From Glossina fuscipes (lineage: Eukaryota > Arthropoda > Insecta > Diptera > Glossinidae), in the NCBI RefSeq assembly GCF_014805625.2, contig NW_023998416.1, positions 34,828,750 through 34,892,749 of the forward strand: DNA of 64,000 bases. Direction: 5' to 3'. Positions 11,810-28,000 of this stretch are shown piece after piece (positions within the stretch are counted from its first letter, which is position 1; each line of letters starts with the position of its first letter). A program made the translations under genes and the position numbers. Under the pieces are notes generated by a model. The model searched no databases, had not been told where the DNA came from, and saw nothing but the letters and a program-made list of their open reading frames with translations.

Positions 11810-12779
11810 GTGGTTCCAATGTTACTTCTTCCAATTTAACAGGTAGCAGAGATTTTTTATTCACAATTATTCTTATTTATTAAAAGCAACTCTGTACTCT
11901 CTCCATTCACCACACTTAGTACTTCTTTTATAAACGGTGTAAAGGAAAAAACGGCTTTTAGCGGGAAATCAATACCATTGCTACATGAAAAATTGCAATT
12001 TTGAAAAAAAAGGAAATATTATTAATAAAAACGTAGAACTATGTTTCATGGTCGGTTTGATGTCCCTTCAAAAGTGTATCAATAACCCGCAAATTGAGCA
12101 TTCAGCTTCAGCAATGATTAGATTTCTTGGAAGAAATATTTGCTTTGATATTGTTTAGTTTTAAGTATATACTTCTATTCAATTTCAGTTCTTAAATTAA
12201 ATATATGTAAGTTCATTCAATTTTGTATCTTTCATTTACACATTCACATATCAACATGACCCAGTTCAATTGTTTATGCACTTGCATTTGCACAATCGCG
12301 TTTCTGTGTTTGTCCGTTTCATACAACTGACCACAAACAACAATATCATTTGTTACGTAATCCAGACCTTGAATTGTGTCATCGATCGTTTACATCAATT
12401 TGCTTATATTGCATTTTTGTGGCACACTTCAAGCGGTTCATATTGCCGGTAATAAATAAACGCAAAATGCAAGTGCATCATTTTTATGACTTTATTTTTA
12501 GCAACATAATTCTTAATTAGTTTATAAGAATTGTAATTTATAAGCCATAACTTCATCAATAAATTTGTCTTTGCACTACTACATTGACCGGTATTTTTGT
12601 TTAGTGGTTTCTTCCAGTTACAAGTGCTGGAAGAACCAAATATAATAAGTTGGTACGACTTGACGCAACGTCTTGTCGAATTATATCAACCAATTAGGCA
12701 CTGAACATTCAAACAAGAAAATATACTCATAACAGTTTTGAACATTTTTTGGTGACTCCGACGTGATTGGCACGTATTC
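11810..12779. other. Intergenic, no supported gene
   Basis: AT-rich sequence upstream of the asteroid-like pseudogene. A plus frame at 12645-12700 (WYDLTQRLVELYQPIRH) could be a remnant of the same pseudogene. Nothing else is recognisable. Confidence 0.4.
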
Positions 12780-13579
12780 GTGATACTGAGGTATTGCGTT
12801 CACGTCACCGCATTCGAACTTAACAGATGTCAAAAAAATCCAACGTATTCGTTTGATCTTTCGCAACCGAATCCTTTACTGTTCCATTTCGTATTTGAAA
12901 AGGGAATGCCTTATTTGAACAGAGACACACTTTTTGCGGCTATAAAATCTTTGCCTGCTGATTTAAAACTGTATTTTTTGGCTATTGTCTATTGGTGGCA
13001 TAGATCGTCGCACATTGACCTTAATCATTTACATGCACTGAAAATTTGTTTGGTGGTTTTGAGAACTGTAGACATGAAAATTCCTCCGGAACGTAAAGTA
13101 AGGCAATTTCATAGTCATTTTGGTAACCTGATAAAGAACCGATATTGAGATTAAGTGATAGACACCTTTTAGGTTTCTGCGCACAGTTCTGGACGGGTTA
13201 AACAGCTCATAACTCTATTTACGTTGACTCAGCTTAACGAACATAAACATTTGAGTTTACAAAGTTCATGTTTAAACATTAACTTAAGAGAATTATCAAA
13301 CATACGCAAAGACCTTGATGCAATATGCAAAATTATTCTACAAACACTAAGGAAATGTTTATCGTGCGCGCTCTAGAGAAAATCCTTGCAGATAAGGATA
13401 TAAAACGGTCCCAGAATTCACAATTGAAAAAGTCATGCGACGCAACCTTAGAAAAAATCAAAGCTGAATTAATTAGTGCAGGCCAAATAACGGAAGGCAA
13501 TGAGTTGCCGTGCTCTGCTTTGCCAGTGCCGAAAAATGATACGGCTAGTATTATAAAAAATATGCAGCGTATACGGTAA
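12780..13579 (+). pseudogene. ast: asteroid-like (ASTE1 family) fragment, C-terminal part
   Basis: Asteroid proteins belong to the XPG/FEN1 nuclease superfamily. The frame at 12780-13148 contains SLPADLKLYFLAIVYWWHR followed by DLNHLHALKICLVVL. This aligns with the region of human ASTE1 that reads SLKLPIAVSCYWLQHT followed by KLHHLQSLLLTML. After a stop at about 13146, similar coding sense resumes after an AG at about 13174 (LTQLNEHKHLSLQSSCLNINL), then continues only in another frame from about 13325 (MFIVRALEKILADKD) to 13579. The frame shifts and stops, the lack of a start and the absence of the nuclease domain indicate a broken copy. It lies between the two ClpP genes. Confidence 0.55.
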
Positions 13580-14655
13580 AGAACTGATAACTGATCGGGC
13601 AATTGGTTTTTAAAATTCAGTTCTGGAGATACTACTTTAAAAGGTGTGGTTAGGGACATTAAAGCTTATCTCACCAAGTAATGTGGACGAATCGACAGTA
13701 CCCTTAATTAACTTAATTAAGAAGAAGACACCAAGAGTATATTTACGTTTCTCAAGTGAGCGCGGTAAGGATAACAGAAGCAACCTTTTTTCATAAGTAG
13801 CCAAAGAGGTAAGCGGTTGCAACCCACATTTTTAAGGACAAACATGAAGAGTTGCTTTTGACCTGATTCAATTGAATCTACATAACACCTATAGGAGGTC
13901 CGCCGAGGCATACTTAAGTATTGGTCTAACTAAGCATATGAATAGGGTTTATCATAAATATGACCATACCTGGGCCGGCAAGAGACTTTAGTCAACCATT
14001 ATTTAAAAAGGACTTTCACAAACGTCTGATAATTTTTAATGGATTTCTTTTTTTATATTTGAATGACCAAGTTTCCTCCTCGAGAATTGCGACTTGCATT
14101 AAGTTCAACCTGAAAACGCCTGGATGGTGTAATGAATTATAATTTGGAAAATGGATTTCTTCTGGTATATTTGATGGACAAAATTTCCTTCTTGAGAGTT
14201 GAAACTTGCATTAAGATCAGCTCATTCGCTTAACCTGAAAACCTGAATAGTATAATGTATCATAATTTCTTATGTCCTTTAGACGCGAGCAGAATTTTTG
14301 AAAGGCAACGCTTGGAGCTACCGTGTCAACCATCACCTCACCCTCATCAAAATTCATCATAGGCAACGAGACAAATTTTTCAAAAACATACCGCCATATT
14401 CGACCCCCGAGCTCAATTTCGCTTTTCGGAAAGTTGAAATATTTACCCGCCTTATTCCCGACAAATCGTTCGTCGTTGCTATTATTTGAAACTTTTATTG
14501 TACATATTATCTTTTAAGGAACAATTATGGCGGAGAACTTAATGCATTTGTTCATCCAATGTAACTGATATTCGGAATATTGTTATCACTTCAATTTATG
14601 TCATTTTAGAAGAAGAAAGTCGAAAAAGCAATTATAAAATTTCGTTGAAGGGAAA
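13580..14655. other. Intergenic upstream of ClpP copy 2
   Basis: No gene is supported. Two blocks at about 13960-14145 and 14140-14260 repeat each other (TGGATTTCTT, TTTCCTYCTYGAGA, ACTTGCATTAAG, CTGAAAACCTG), a local tandem duplication of roughly 110 bp. The promoter of ClpP copy 2 must lie near the end of this stretch, but no specific element can be named. Confidence 0.45.
13990..14260. repeat. Local tandem duplication (~110-bp unit)
   Basis: Landmarks ATGGATTTCTT, GACCAAGTTTCCTCCTCGAGA / GACAAAATTTCCTTCTTGAG, ACTTGCATTAAG, CTGAAAAC and GTATAATG occur twice in the same order and orientation. The two copies are diverged. It is not coding. Confidence 0.45.
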
Positions 14656-15584
14656 ATGTTCAAATCTATAAGTGTATTATTAGTGAGTTTGAATTTTACT
14701 TTTATTTTAATTTTACTAACTTTTGAATTATTTTTCCTTTCGTTTCGCAGAAACAATGTCAAGCGCATTCCAGCCGGTATCTCCATTTGATTCCAATGGT
14801 TGTAGAACAAACTGGAAGGGGCGAGCGTGCGTATGACATTTACTCACGTTTACTTAGGGAACGCATTATATGTTTAATGGGACATATAAGTGATGACCTA
14901 AGTTCTTTGGTGGTAGCTCAGCTTTTATATTTACAATCGGAAAATGCAAACAAACCGATACATTTATATATAAATTCGCCGGGTGGCTACGTAACGGCTG
15001 GACTTGCAATATATGATACGATGCAATATGTAAGACCGCCTATTGCCACATGGTGCGTAGGACAAGCTTGTTCAATGGGTTCGTTACTTTTGACAGCCGG
15101 AGAACCCAATATGCGATATTCACTGCCCAACGCACGAATCATGATTCATCAACCTTCCGGTGGTGCTAAGGTATACTTCTTCACATTTTACCATTACGAT
15201 GATTTCGCAACGCGATCTATGTGATTTCTCGATTTATGTACTCTTTAGGGCCAAGCTACGGACATAGAAATTCAAGCTCAGGAAATTGTTAAACTTAGAA
15301 AACAATTAACTAACATCTACGTGAAACATACGAAACAATGCTATAATAGACTCCACGAACGTATGGAACGCGATAACTATATGAATCCCGAGGAGGCGAA
15401 AGATATGGGACTTGTTGATCACATTTTGGCGCATCCACCTGGCCCAGGCGGCGGCAATAACGATTCGGGCTCTGATAAGGAAGATAAAAAAGACAAGGTG
15501 GATACAAGCGATGTGGAGGACAGAAAGGATAGGGAGAATAAAAAGGATAAAGGGGATAAAAAGGAAGAACAACATTCTAATTGA
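14656..15584 (+). CDS. ClpP: ATP-dependent Clp protease proteolytic subunit, mitochondrial, copy 2
   Basis: Second ClpP gene. Exons 14656-14682, 14751-15170 and 15249-15584 (phase 0 junctions) encode 260 residues. The triad is intact: Ser117 in GQACSMGS, His142 in MIHQPSGG and Asp191 in MERDNYM. Exon 2 has the same 420-nt length and phases as in copy 1, which shows duplication of genomic DNA and not of a processed mRNA. Two features set it apart: SPGGYVTAG carries Tyr where copy 1 and most ClpPs have Val, and the C-terminus carries an extra run of about 45 residues made almost only of Asp, Lys, Glu, Arg and Ser ([12 protein letters not shown] and following). The first exon (MFKSISVLL) is a plausible start of a mitochondrial presequence. 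It is convergent with lft, with 672 bp between the stops. Confidence 0.92.
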
Positions 15585-16256
15585 AGCAATTGGTACACCA
15601 TCTGCGATTTAAAGCTATAAATGATTGAAAAATTATCGTACTGCTTTTTTTTTATTTCTTGTTTCTTTTTTTTTTTTTATTTAAAACGTAAAATATTAAA
15701 AATTTTCTTACGAAAAATAATGTGTATAAATTTAAATTTCTTAATCAGTTCTAAATCAGTTCACATTTGCATAGGGCAATAGACGCCTTCATTCAAGATA
15801 TCATTTGCTTTTGTTTCATGTCCGCTCATTTAAAAATATTTTTAAAGAATCTTAGCGAATTTTTTGTGACTAATATTTAAAGTAATTTATGGCAAGATGA
15901 CGAACATAATATAAATGTCCCAGAGAGTTAACTCAATTAACAAAAAAAAAATAAATAAATAAAAATATATTTAAACACGAAACTCTCGATAATCGCAGGA
16001 ACAATTCTTATAATTTCGAGATCAGTTTGATGTTTATTATTATAAAAAGATTACCGATTAAGTCTTGGTATTTTAAACAAATTGAGAAGGCGTATTTAAA
16101 ATTTGCAGTAAAATCCCTAAACTAAGCTTAATTGTAAATGTCAATAAGTTTATCTATAAATTTCAGTTCAAAATAACATAAGTACATATAAATATATTAT
16201 TGAAGAGCCAAGTTATGACTCGGAATGAAGTACTTCTTTCTTAGTTAATGGCGGTA
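15585..16256. other. Convergent 3' intergenic region, ClpP copy 2 / lft
   Basis: T-rich runs at about 15640-15685 and A-rich runs near 15945 lie between two convergent genes and are presumably their 3' UTRs. No other feature is seen. Confidence 0.5.
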
Positions 16257-21132
<4,876 letters not shown>

Positions 21133-22138
21133 TATTGTTATCGTTTTTGTTTTTCTTCTTCTTTATTAATATAGAGATTCAATAATATTTGAAGTTTTAA
21201 TGGCAAATTTACTATTCGACTTAGTTGAGATTTTGGTATTATCTGAAAGTATCAATCAATCAAGTCAATGAATTTTCTTATAAAAAACTTATTCAAAAAT
21301 TTATTATTCGATTTCTAAAAGTCAAATCGTCTTATAGGCAAAAGAAGAAGAAGAAAAAGGAGAAAACAAAATGTATTTGCAATTTCATGAAGAAAATGCT
21401 ATGGAATTAAAATGTCAGCGTTAATTGTGCCCCTATAATAGTAATCGATCGGAATAATTCTTGCGCTTAACATTAAGATGATCCGCACCAATTTCGGGGT
21501 CATAAATTTTCGGAAAAACTTTGCGTCTTGTTTCGTGTTATTCCATTAGGGTGGCGAGGAAGTGTACGCCATGGGTAAGAACTAGACCAAGCAGAGAAAA
21601 ACTGATTACGGATGTATGAATAAAATTCATCAAAATATATTGGAGCCTTACATGCTTTATAACCATTTTCTTTTTTAAGCTTAAAAAGGTCATATCGACC
21701 CATGAGGGATACTAGAACTTGGGGAGATAGTTTTACGGTTCTGCATGTTACGTGAATTTGAGAAAAAAATAGCTGTAGGCACGAAGTTATTGTATTTTGC
21801 TTTTGGAAGGGGAAAAACTAGAGTGATTGAAAACTTTTCTTACAAAGCATAAAAATATATGAGCTAAGAAAACTTTTTTAATAAATTTTTTAATAAAATT
21901 AACAAATTAACAATTAAAAAATGCATACGCATAGACATGACGCCAAAAAATAGAACGCAACATTTCTATTAAATGTATGATCGACCTGAAACGAAGAAGA
22001 AACAAAGCATTTATGAGGAGTTCTACAGCATGCTTGGAAAACATACTGCGGCCATTAACTTTATATCATAGAGCAGGTCAGACTTTAAATATATTTCAAG
22101 AAGACATGTAAAATTAATTCTCGTTATTGTCATTGTTA
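21133..22138. other. Upstream region of lft
   Basis: Noncoding as far as I can see. A minus frame at 21500-21703 (GYKACKAPIYFDEFYSYIRN) has fairly protein-like composition but no recognised family and no flanking exons. It may be a transposon remnant. Confidence 0.4.
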
Positions 22139-22898
22139 TTACTTTGAACTAGTACGAGTACGTCTTAAGCCCGATAGCCGCCAGTTCTTTTGTCGTTTCA
22201 CCATTAATACTGGAGATAGATTGATTGGAGGTGCTTCCACGTATATGCTTAAACGGTCCATACGTTCTTTAGGCGTTAATTTATTCATTGAATTAGTTCT
22301 TACGTTACAGCAGGTACTATCAGAGAGTCGGACTGTTGTAAAGAAGTTGTATCGGGATCTTTTTCCATTTCCTGACCGAGCAATTTCCTATTCATGCATT
22401 GTGCACTTGTATCAACAGCATTTTTACGAAACTCTCCTAATTCGGGGAGATTTCCTCACACACAAAATTTTCTTAAGCGTGGGTTTCATCTATGTGCATC
22501 TATGACTGTCTCATGTAAGTCTCATCATACAAATCACACTATGGTGGCCCTCAATAGCCAACAACGTTCGTATCGTAGAAGGCTTGCGTACGGGGAAAAA
22601 GGTATCTTTGCAATCAACATAAAATTGCTAGTTACGCGACCCTGCAGCCAATCTGGCAAAGTATTCAAATTGTTGTAGGCAAAGTATAATTTCAACAAAG
22701 CATATGTATCTAAAATTGAGACTTGCAGTAGTTCGAGTGTCAATGAAGAAAAAAAAACGATATATTTAGAAAGCGGATGTTTGGCAAATGCATCTTGACC
22801 CAATTGCATAGAACAAAAACGAGGTACATCTGCGAAATAATCCTGCATTAGATTAAAATATTTTGCTATAGAGCTGCGAACTCCCTGCGAAGTCCCTA
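22139..22898 (-). pseudogene. ast: asteroid-like fragment, middle part (tentative)
   Basis: After an acceptor-like TTTTCTTGTAG at 22899-22909, a minus frame runs to about 22540. It contains LELLQVSILDTYALLKLYF followed by LNTLPDWLQGRV. I align this with human ASTE1 KELLCCSMEEYQ ... LNLGLPEWVLVAL. Further blocks in other frames follow at about 22300-22445 (CMNRKLLGQEMEKDPDTTSL) and 22139-22288 (ending KNWRLSGLRRTRTSSK and a stop), both with coding-like composition. There is no start codon, and stops separate the blocks. Interpretation: a decayed asteroid-like copy, or the pieces of one, in the opposite orientation to the 12.8-kb and 38.9-kb fragments. The similarity is modest. Confidence 0.4.
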
Positions 22899-23646
22899 CA
22901 AGAAAAGTTAAAAAAACTGATTTTTGCCTTAAACTATTTATAACCACGAAATCACAAAAGTGCGAAACTCGTTGAACCTAATGTCATAATACCTAATAGA
23001 ATCAAAAAATGTAGAAAGAGTAAAAGATGAATAAATTGAAAAAAAGAAACACTTCTGCTGCCACCAAAAGCAAGTAAGTCCTTTGGGAAAATCGCGAATG
23101 AAACGGGCAATAAGGAATTCGGTATAGTGAGACGAATTGGAAAATGTTCGAATCTGTCAATATATTTAAATTCGATTTTTCAGTAAGTTTGGACTCTGGG
23201 CTCATTTATGCAAATTTTTTAGATACAAATAAGTCAATGGCATATGGCCCTATAGTAATTTTCTTGGCAATGGCTAGATAGCGCACTTATGACTTTGACG
23301 GCTATAATTACACCTGCCTGTGTATGATATAAATTTTACGTCTTATAAAACGCGCGTAAAGACAAGTCGAATTATGTATTTACAAGTTTATGTATGCGTA
23401 GAAAATTTTCAAAGAAAACTAATATAAGTTCACAAGGCATTTACATAACAGGATAGTTGCTGTCTGAATATGACGATGACGATAACTCGTCAAGTAAAGC
23501 AATCAAAAACCTATTAAAAGAAACAGCTGCGAGTAGTAAATGTGCATGCACGCACGCACGCATGTATTTACGTGTTTAGCAGATGTAAGTTGTTATTATG
23601 TGAACATTATGTGCACTGAAATAAACCATAATGATAATAAAATGAA

Positions 23647-23673
23647 CAGAGAGAGAGAGAGAGAGAGAGAGAA
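23647..23673. repeat. (GA)n microsatellite
   Basis: Uninterrupted GA dinucleotide run of about 13 units. Confidence 0.9.
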
Positions 23674-24254
23674 AGTACTGCTTGTGCTATACAGCGTGCG
23701 GTACAGTCCTTCTTCAAATCATTTTCTATGACATTGTTTAGCGTCCAACTCTCTAGAAGGAGGGAGGGAGTTTTGGATTTTTACAAAAGCTTCCAGGTGA
23801 TGCTTTTCAAGCGGTAATCCAGTCTATAATGCATATCTCTATGGATTAGGAACCCTTAAGAACTGAATATAACTGATTCCCAGTACAAAATGTGATACAA
23901 GGCTATAGTGGATAGGCGTTGTCTGTCGAGATCTTTAAAAGTTTTTTTAAAGCGCGGTACATTTTGATATTTGAAAGCACGTTAGCTGTAGCAATAAAAA
24001 ATTATTCAATTGCTCTTTCCAGATAGCTGATCATTCTATAATTGTATTGCAAATTATAATTCACTAAGGCATTTAAATTGCAAAGATCGCTTGATTATCG
24101 TCTTATTAAGTAGTCAGGGGCTCCTTCCTAAACTGAAAAATAAGTGAACATAAATGCATTGCTTTTATTTTCCTTTTAGTTATCATATAAATCTCTTCCG
24201 CAACGTCAGCGCGAATAGATTATACAAACACATGTTCAATTATTGAGAAGTGTA

Positions 24255-24330
24255 AACAAATGTGGACGCTTATTCTCACATGGTTGGCATTTTTATACAA
24301 ATTATTTGGAACATATACGCTTAATCTATC
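24255..24330. repeat. TTATTCTCA-type dispersed repeat, copy 2
   Basis: TGTGGACGCTTATTCTCA, then TTTTTATACAAATTATTTGG and ATATACGCTT, match the vocabulary of the copies at 10155-10360 and 40395-40550. Confidence 0.45.
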
Positions 24331-24992
24331 TTGGGGAGAGTACAGTAATTTTCTCATACAATTTGTGTAGTTCAGTGCAGATGTCTCAAGTTGCCAAGTT
24401 TCACACAGAGCTTTTATTTATCTAAAGTTTTTCAACGTTTCTTTAAAAACTTTTTTTCAACCATTTACTCAAGTGTCTGCACTCTATCTTCGGCAAATCG
24501 GAGATACTCTACATACTAATTATTGAGTATATGTATAAAAAAAATAAAAAAATAATAAAAAAAAAAAATCACAAACAATTGTATAAAGCATATCATAGTA
24601 CCAAACATATTAAACGGCGGTAAATTGAGATCTTGCACTCAAGTCATGTACGTCTGCGCACACTACGATTCGTTACCGCGAACAGACACTTGCTCGATCC
24701 TGACAAATTAAAAGAGTAATTAAGTGTGTTTCTCATTTAAACATTTGCACGTTTAAATAACAAAATAAGATGTAAAAGCGGAAATGTAAGAAAGAAAGAT
24801 TGGTAAATTTAAAGGCAAGATATCGCTAAGTAACCGTTAATCGCTGAGAACTATCTTTTCAAACGATGTCTTTTAAATCATGTCGTTTTTATAAAGGCCG
24901 GTGACATGTTAAGTGTAAAAAGTAAATCTTCTCATTTATAGTAAGCAGAAATTCACATTAGCTGCAAACTGAAACTTGGTACATAACTTAAT

Positions 24993-25030
24993 CTATATAT
25001 ATATACACATATATATATATATATATATAT
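24993..25030. repeat. (TA)n microsatellite
   Basis: TA dinucleotide run with one CACA interruption near 25005. Confidence 0.85.
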
Positions 25031-28000
25031 CGATAGTTAATGGCTTCAGATCAAGCTTGAACATAAGCCTGATAAGCTTAGAAACTGCCCCTTATGAATT
25101 AACCACGTTACGCAAAACACTTCAAAATTCGAATGTTTTGTTTTGACTTGAAGTGGGGGGTATCGAAGATTCGCCTCGAGGCGAATATAAACTGTTTTTT
25201 TCCTTCAGGCTTATATAAATATTTTTGTCTTTGCTTACTTGTAACAAGTTTTGTATGTTTCATATTTATTTGGTTTTGTACACCGGAGACTGTTTTTTAT
25301 GTTTTCTTTAAGAAGTATCGCGTGCAGCGCATATTAAATTGGGTTAAAACTTTAAATGCCGATGAGATACATGCATACGTGTGCACGTAAATATAAAACA
25401 GGATTGAAGTTATGTGCAGCTTGGGCCGAATTTTTCGATATCCATCACCTGTATTGAGTTGAGAGACAACAAAAGAGTATATATATATATTTATATATAT
25501 ACATATGTTACACTTGTTTTGCGGCAAATTTTGATGTACGTAGGCCTGAGTCAACTTAAGCGCTCATAAATGTATGAAAAAAATTTCAAACTATTTGAAA
25601 AGAGGCAACGTTCTTACAGTCAGTCGCATATTAATATCCTCACTACTCTTATAGCACCTAGGCATACTTATCAAAACCAATATAATAGAAATAATTCCAT
25701 ACCTAAACTAGACGGTTTAAAGACTTTCACGATCGGAATCATGGAAGCAAGAAACTAAAACTATCTACAAATTGGATATGGCTTCCTAAACTTCGCGGAG
25801 AAATATCAGTGCAGCTTTGAGAACTGCCCGTGCTTCCTAATCTGTCGAAATCTGTTATGGGTCTGCAGGTGGTAAGTTGCTATGTAAATGGGAAAATTTA
25901 TTGAATTTTCAAACTTGAAATTCTGAAAGCCTCTGAAGATTTTGCCCAATCCTTTTTCCCTAAATTTTCTAAACCATTTCCGTTAAACGGTTACTTGCGA
26001 CATACAGTCAGTCCCATTCATTTTACAACATTGTGTGAAAGACGAGTCAACGTAAGCAGTCGTATAAGGCAACTAGAAAATAAAACAAGAAAAAGCTTAG
26101 TTCAACAACACGATCATGGGGGCTGAAAACCAAAATATAAAAGTTTAACGAACAATAGTCTATATGCTAGATGTATGTATAAACGTTAGTCGTTACCATT
26201 TTTTACTTCGTCGGTGAACGTTTGTCAAATTAAGACTTTTCTTCACAGTGCTGTTTGTAATCTTTACGCCATAGTACAAATTGTCTCCGTCTGTAATGCG
26301 TAGGCAACATCTATCTTTGCATCTTTAGACAGGTAGAGTTCTGTGTCAAAAAAAAAGAGGGAAAACCCGAGAAATTATTATTTTCCTGAACAATTTGAGC
26401 TAAACTTTGAAAAAATCAATTTACAGTTTGTCATATCACCTCTAACAACTTCTACGCAGACTTGTGGGCAAACTCATGGTGTGTCCGCTATATATACCGT
26501 ATCTTAATCCAACTTCGGCCTGCGAATCACTAATGAAAACAAACGAAAATGAGCTCCTTTTAAGGAATTGATGAGGGACGATGGAAAATAGATCACACAC
26601 GATGGATGAAGCTGCACAAAGGATGGAATGGCCCGGAGTGAGGCCACGTAAGTTAATGCCTTGAGTTTAGTAAAAATGTAAAGGAATCTCTAATTGAGTG
26701 CCCCAAATTAATGGATTTTACACTCGCTTAGAGCGCGTAATTGAGACCAGAATCCACAGAAATGCTTAATGCTAAAGACGACATCTTCCGTTACGACGAT
26801 ATCAAGCGAAAAGTTTCTTTAATGGCTCAACAAATATTTCGAGACCTTGGTAGAGCAGGTCGCTGCAACCAGAGTATATTCCAAATTTTATTTCGTCTAA
26901 CTACCGTTTGTGTCGCTCTCCACACAGCTCCCTTAGTAAAGCTGGCTGTAAAACGGGCCTAAGCTAACAACTTAGCCCAGTTTTTCACATAGGGGTCCCA
27001 GAAATTATAGAGAGATTCCAAAATCGATTAAAATGGAAAAAAAAAGAAATCATTTAATATATAAGAAAAGTGTTTCTCGATATTGATAAAAAGAACGATG
27101 AACTTTTCTTCCATTCATTAAGTTAAGTTAACAAATACCCTAAGAGTATAACGTAGCCACTATGAGTAGAGTGTAATAAAATAAAACACATCCGCCCGTA
27201 CTTCCTTGTATTAAGTAAAGAAAATTTTTATGTTTTCAAAATCCTTCTTTATTCATTAATATCGCCTTGTCCGTCCAAGAATGATCAGTCCAATTCTCTC
27301 CAAATTTTCGATGACTTTTACATAAAACAATTTCTGAAGAGGTTCAAAATACGCTTCAGTTTCTGCAACGATCTTTACTTCGTTTGCTGCAGAGAAGCAA
27401 AAATCACAGAAAATACGGGATCACTTGCCAGGTACTCAGCAATGAGTTTGCAAGTAACTGTAGCAATAGGGCAGCAGTTCGTGATAACAATACTCACCGA
27501 GTTGAATGGAAATATGGAATTGAAAATAATTGGTGTCTTCTCAAAGTAGAAACCGAACGTAATTGCAGGCATACAGACAAGAAGTTTTTCAATTATTAAA
27601 TTTACCCCATAAGTTAAAATTTGTAACTTACGCTAGGAAAGAATTTGGTAATAAGAAGATTTTGTCTTCGGAGGATTGCTTTTAAAAGTTCTGTCTGGGC
27701 GAGAAATTAGGATACGTATATAATTGAAATTTTTGCACAGTGGTCCTTGAGTACGACAAATATTTCTTAATTCCGTCCCATCGGCTGTTTGATGCAAAGC
27801 GAGTTACTTGCAGAAGGTATGAATAACCAAAGGTACAACTCATTTAATAAAACTATCGCCACATTCATTAAGTGTACACAAAAAGAAACTGTATGGAGTA
27901 TGGTGATATGTGCCTTTCGTATGGCGGCATTGAAATAAATGACTTCCAATATGTGGAGCAAGAATTAGTTCTGAAAAGACCGCGTTGATTTGAGTAATGT

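Noticed and set aside
22394..22678. Plus frame overlapping the 22.5-kb minus fragment
   Set aside because: The minus strand shows the family-like motifs; the plus frame has none.
26741..26962. Plus frame MRPESTEMLNAKDDIFRYDD
   Set aside because: Moderately protein-like but isolated, without splice sites, start context or a recognised family.
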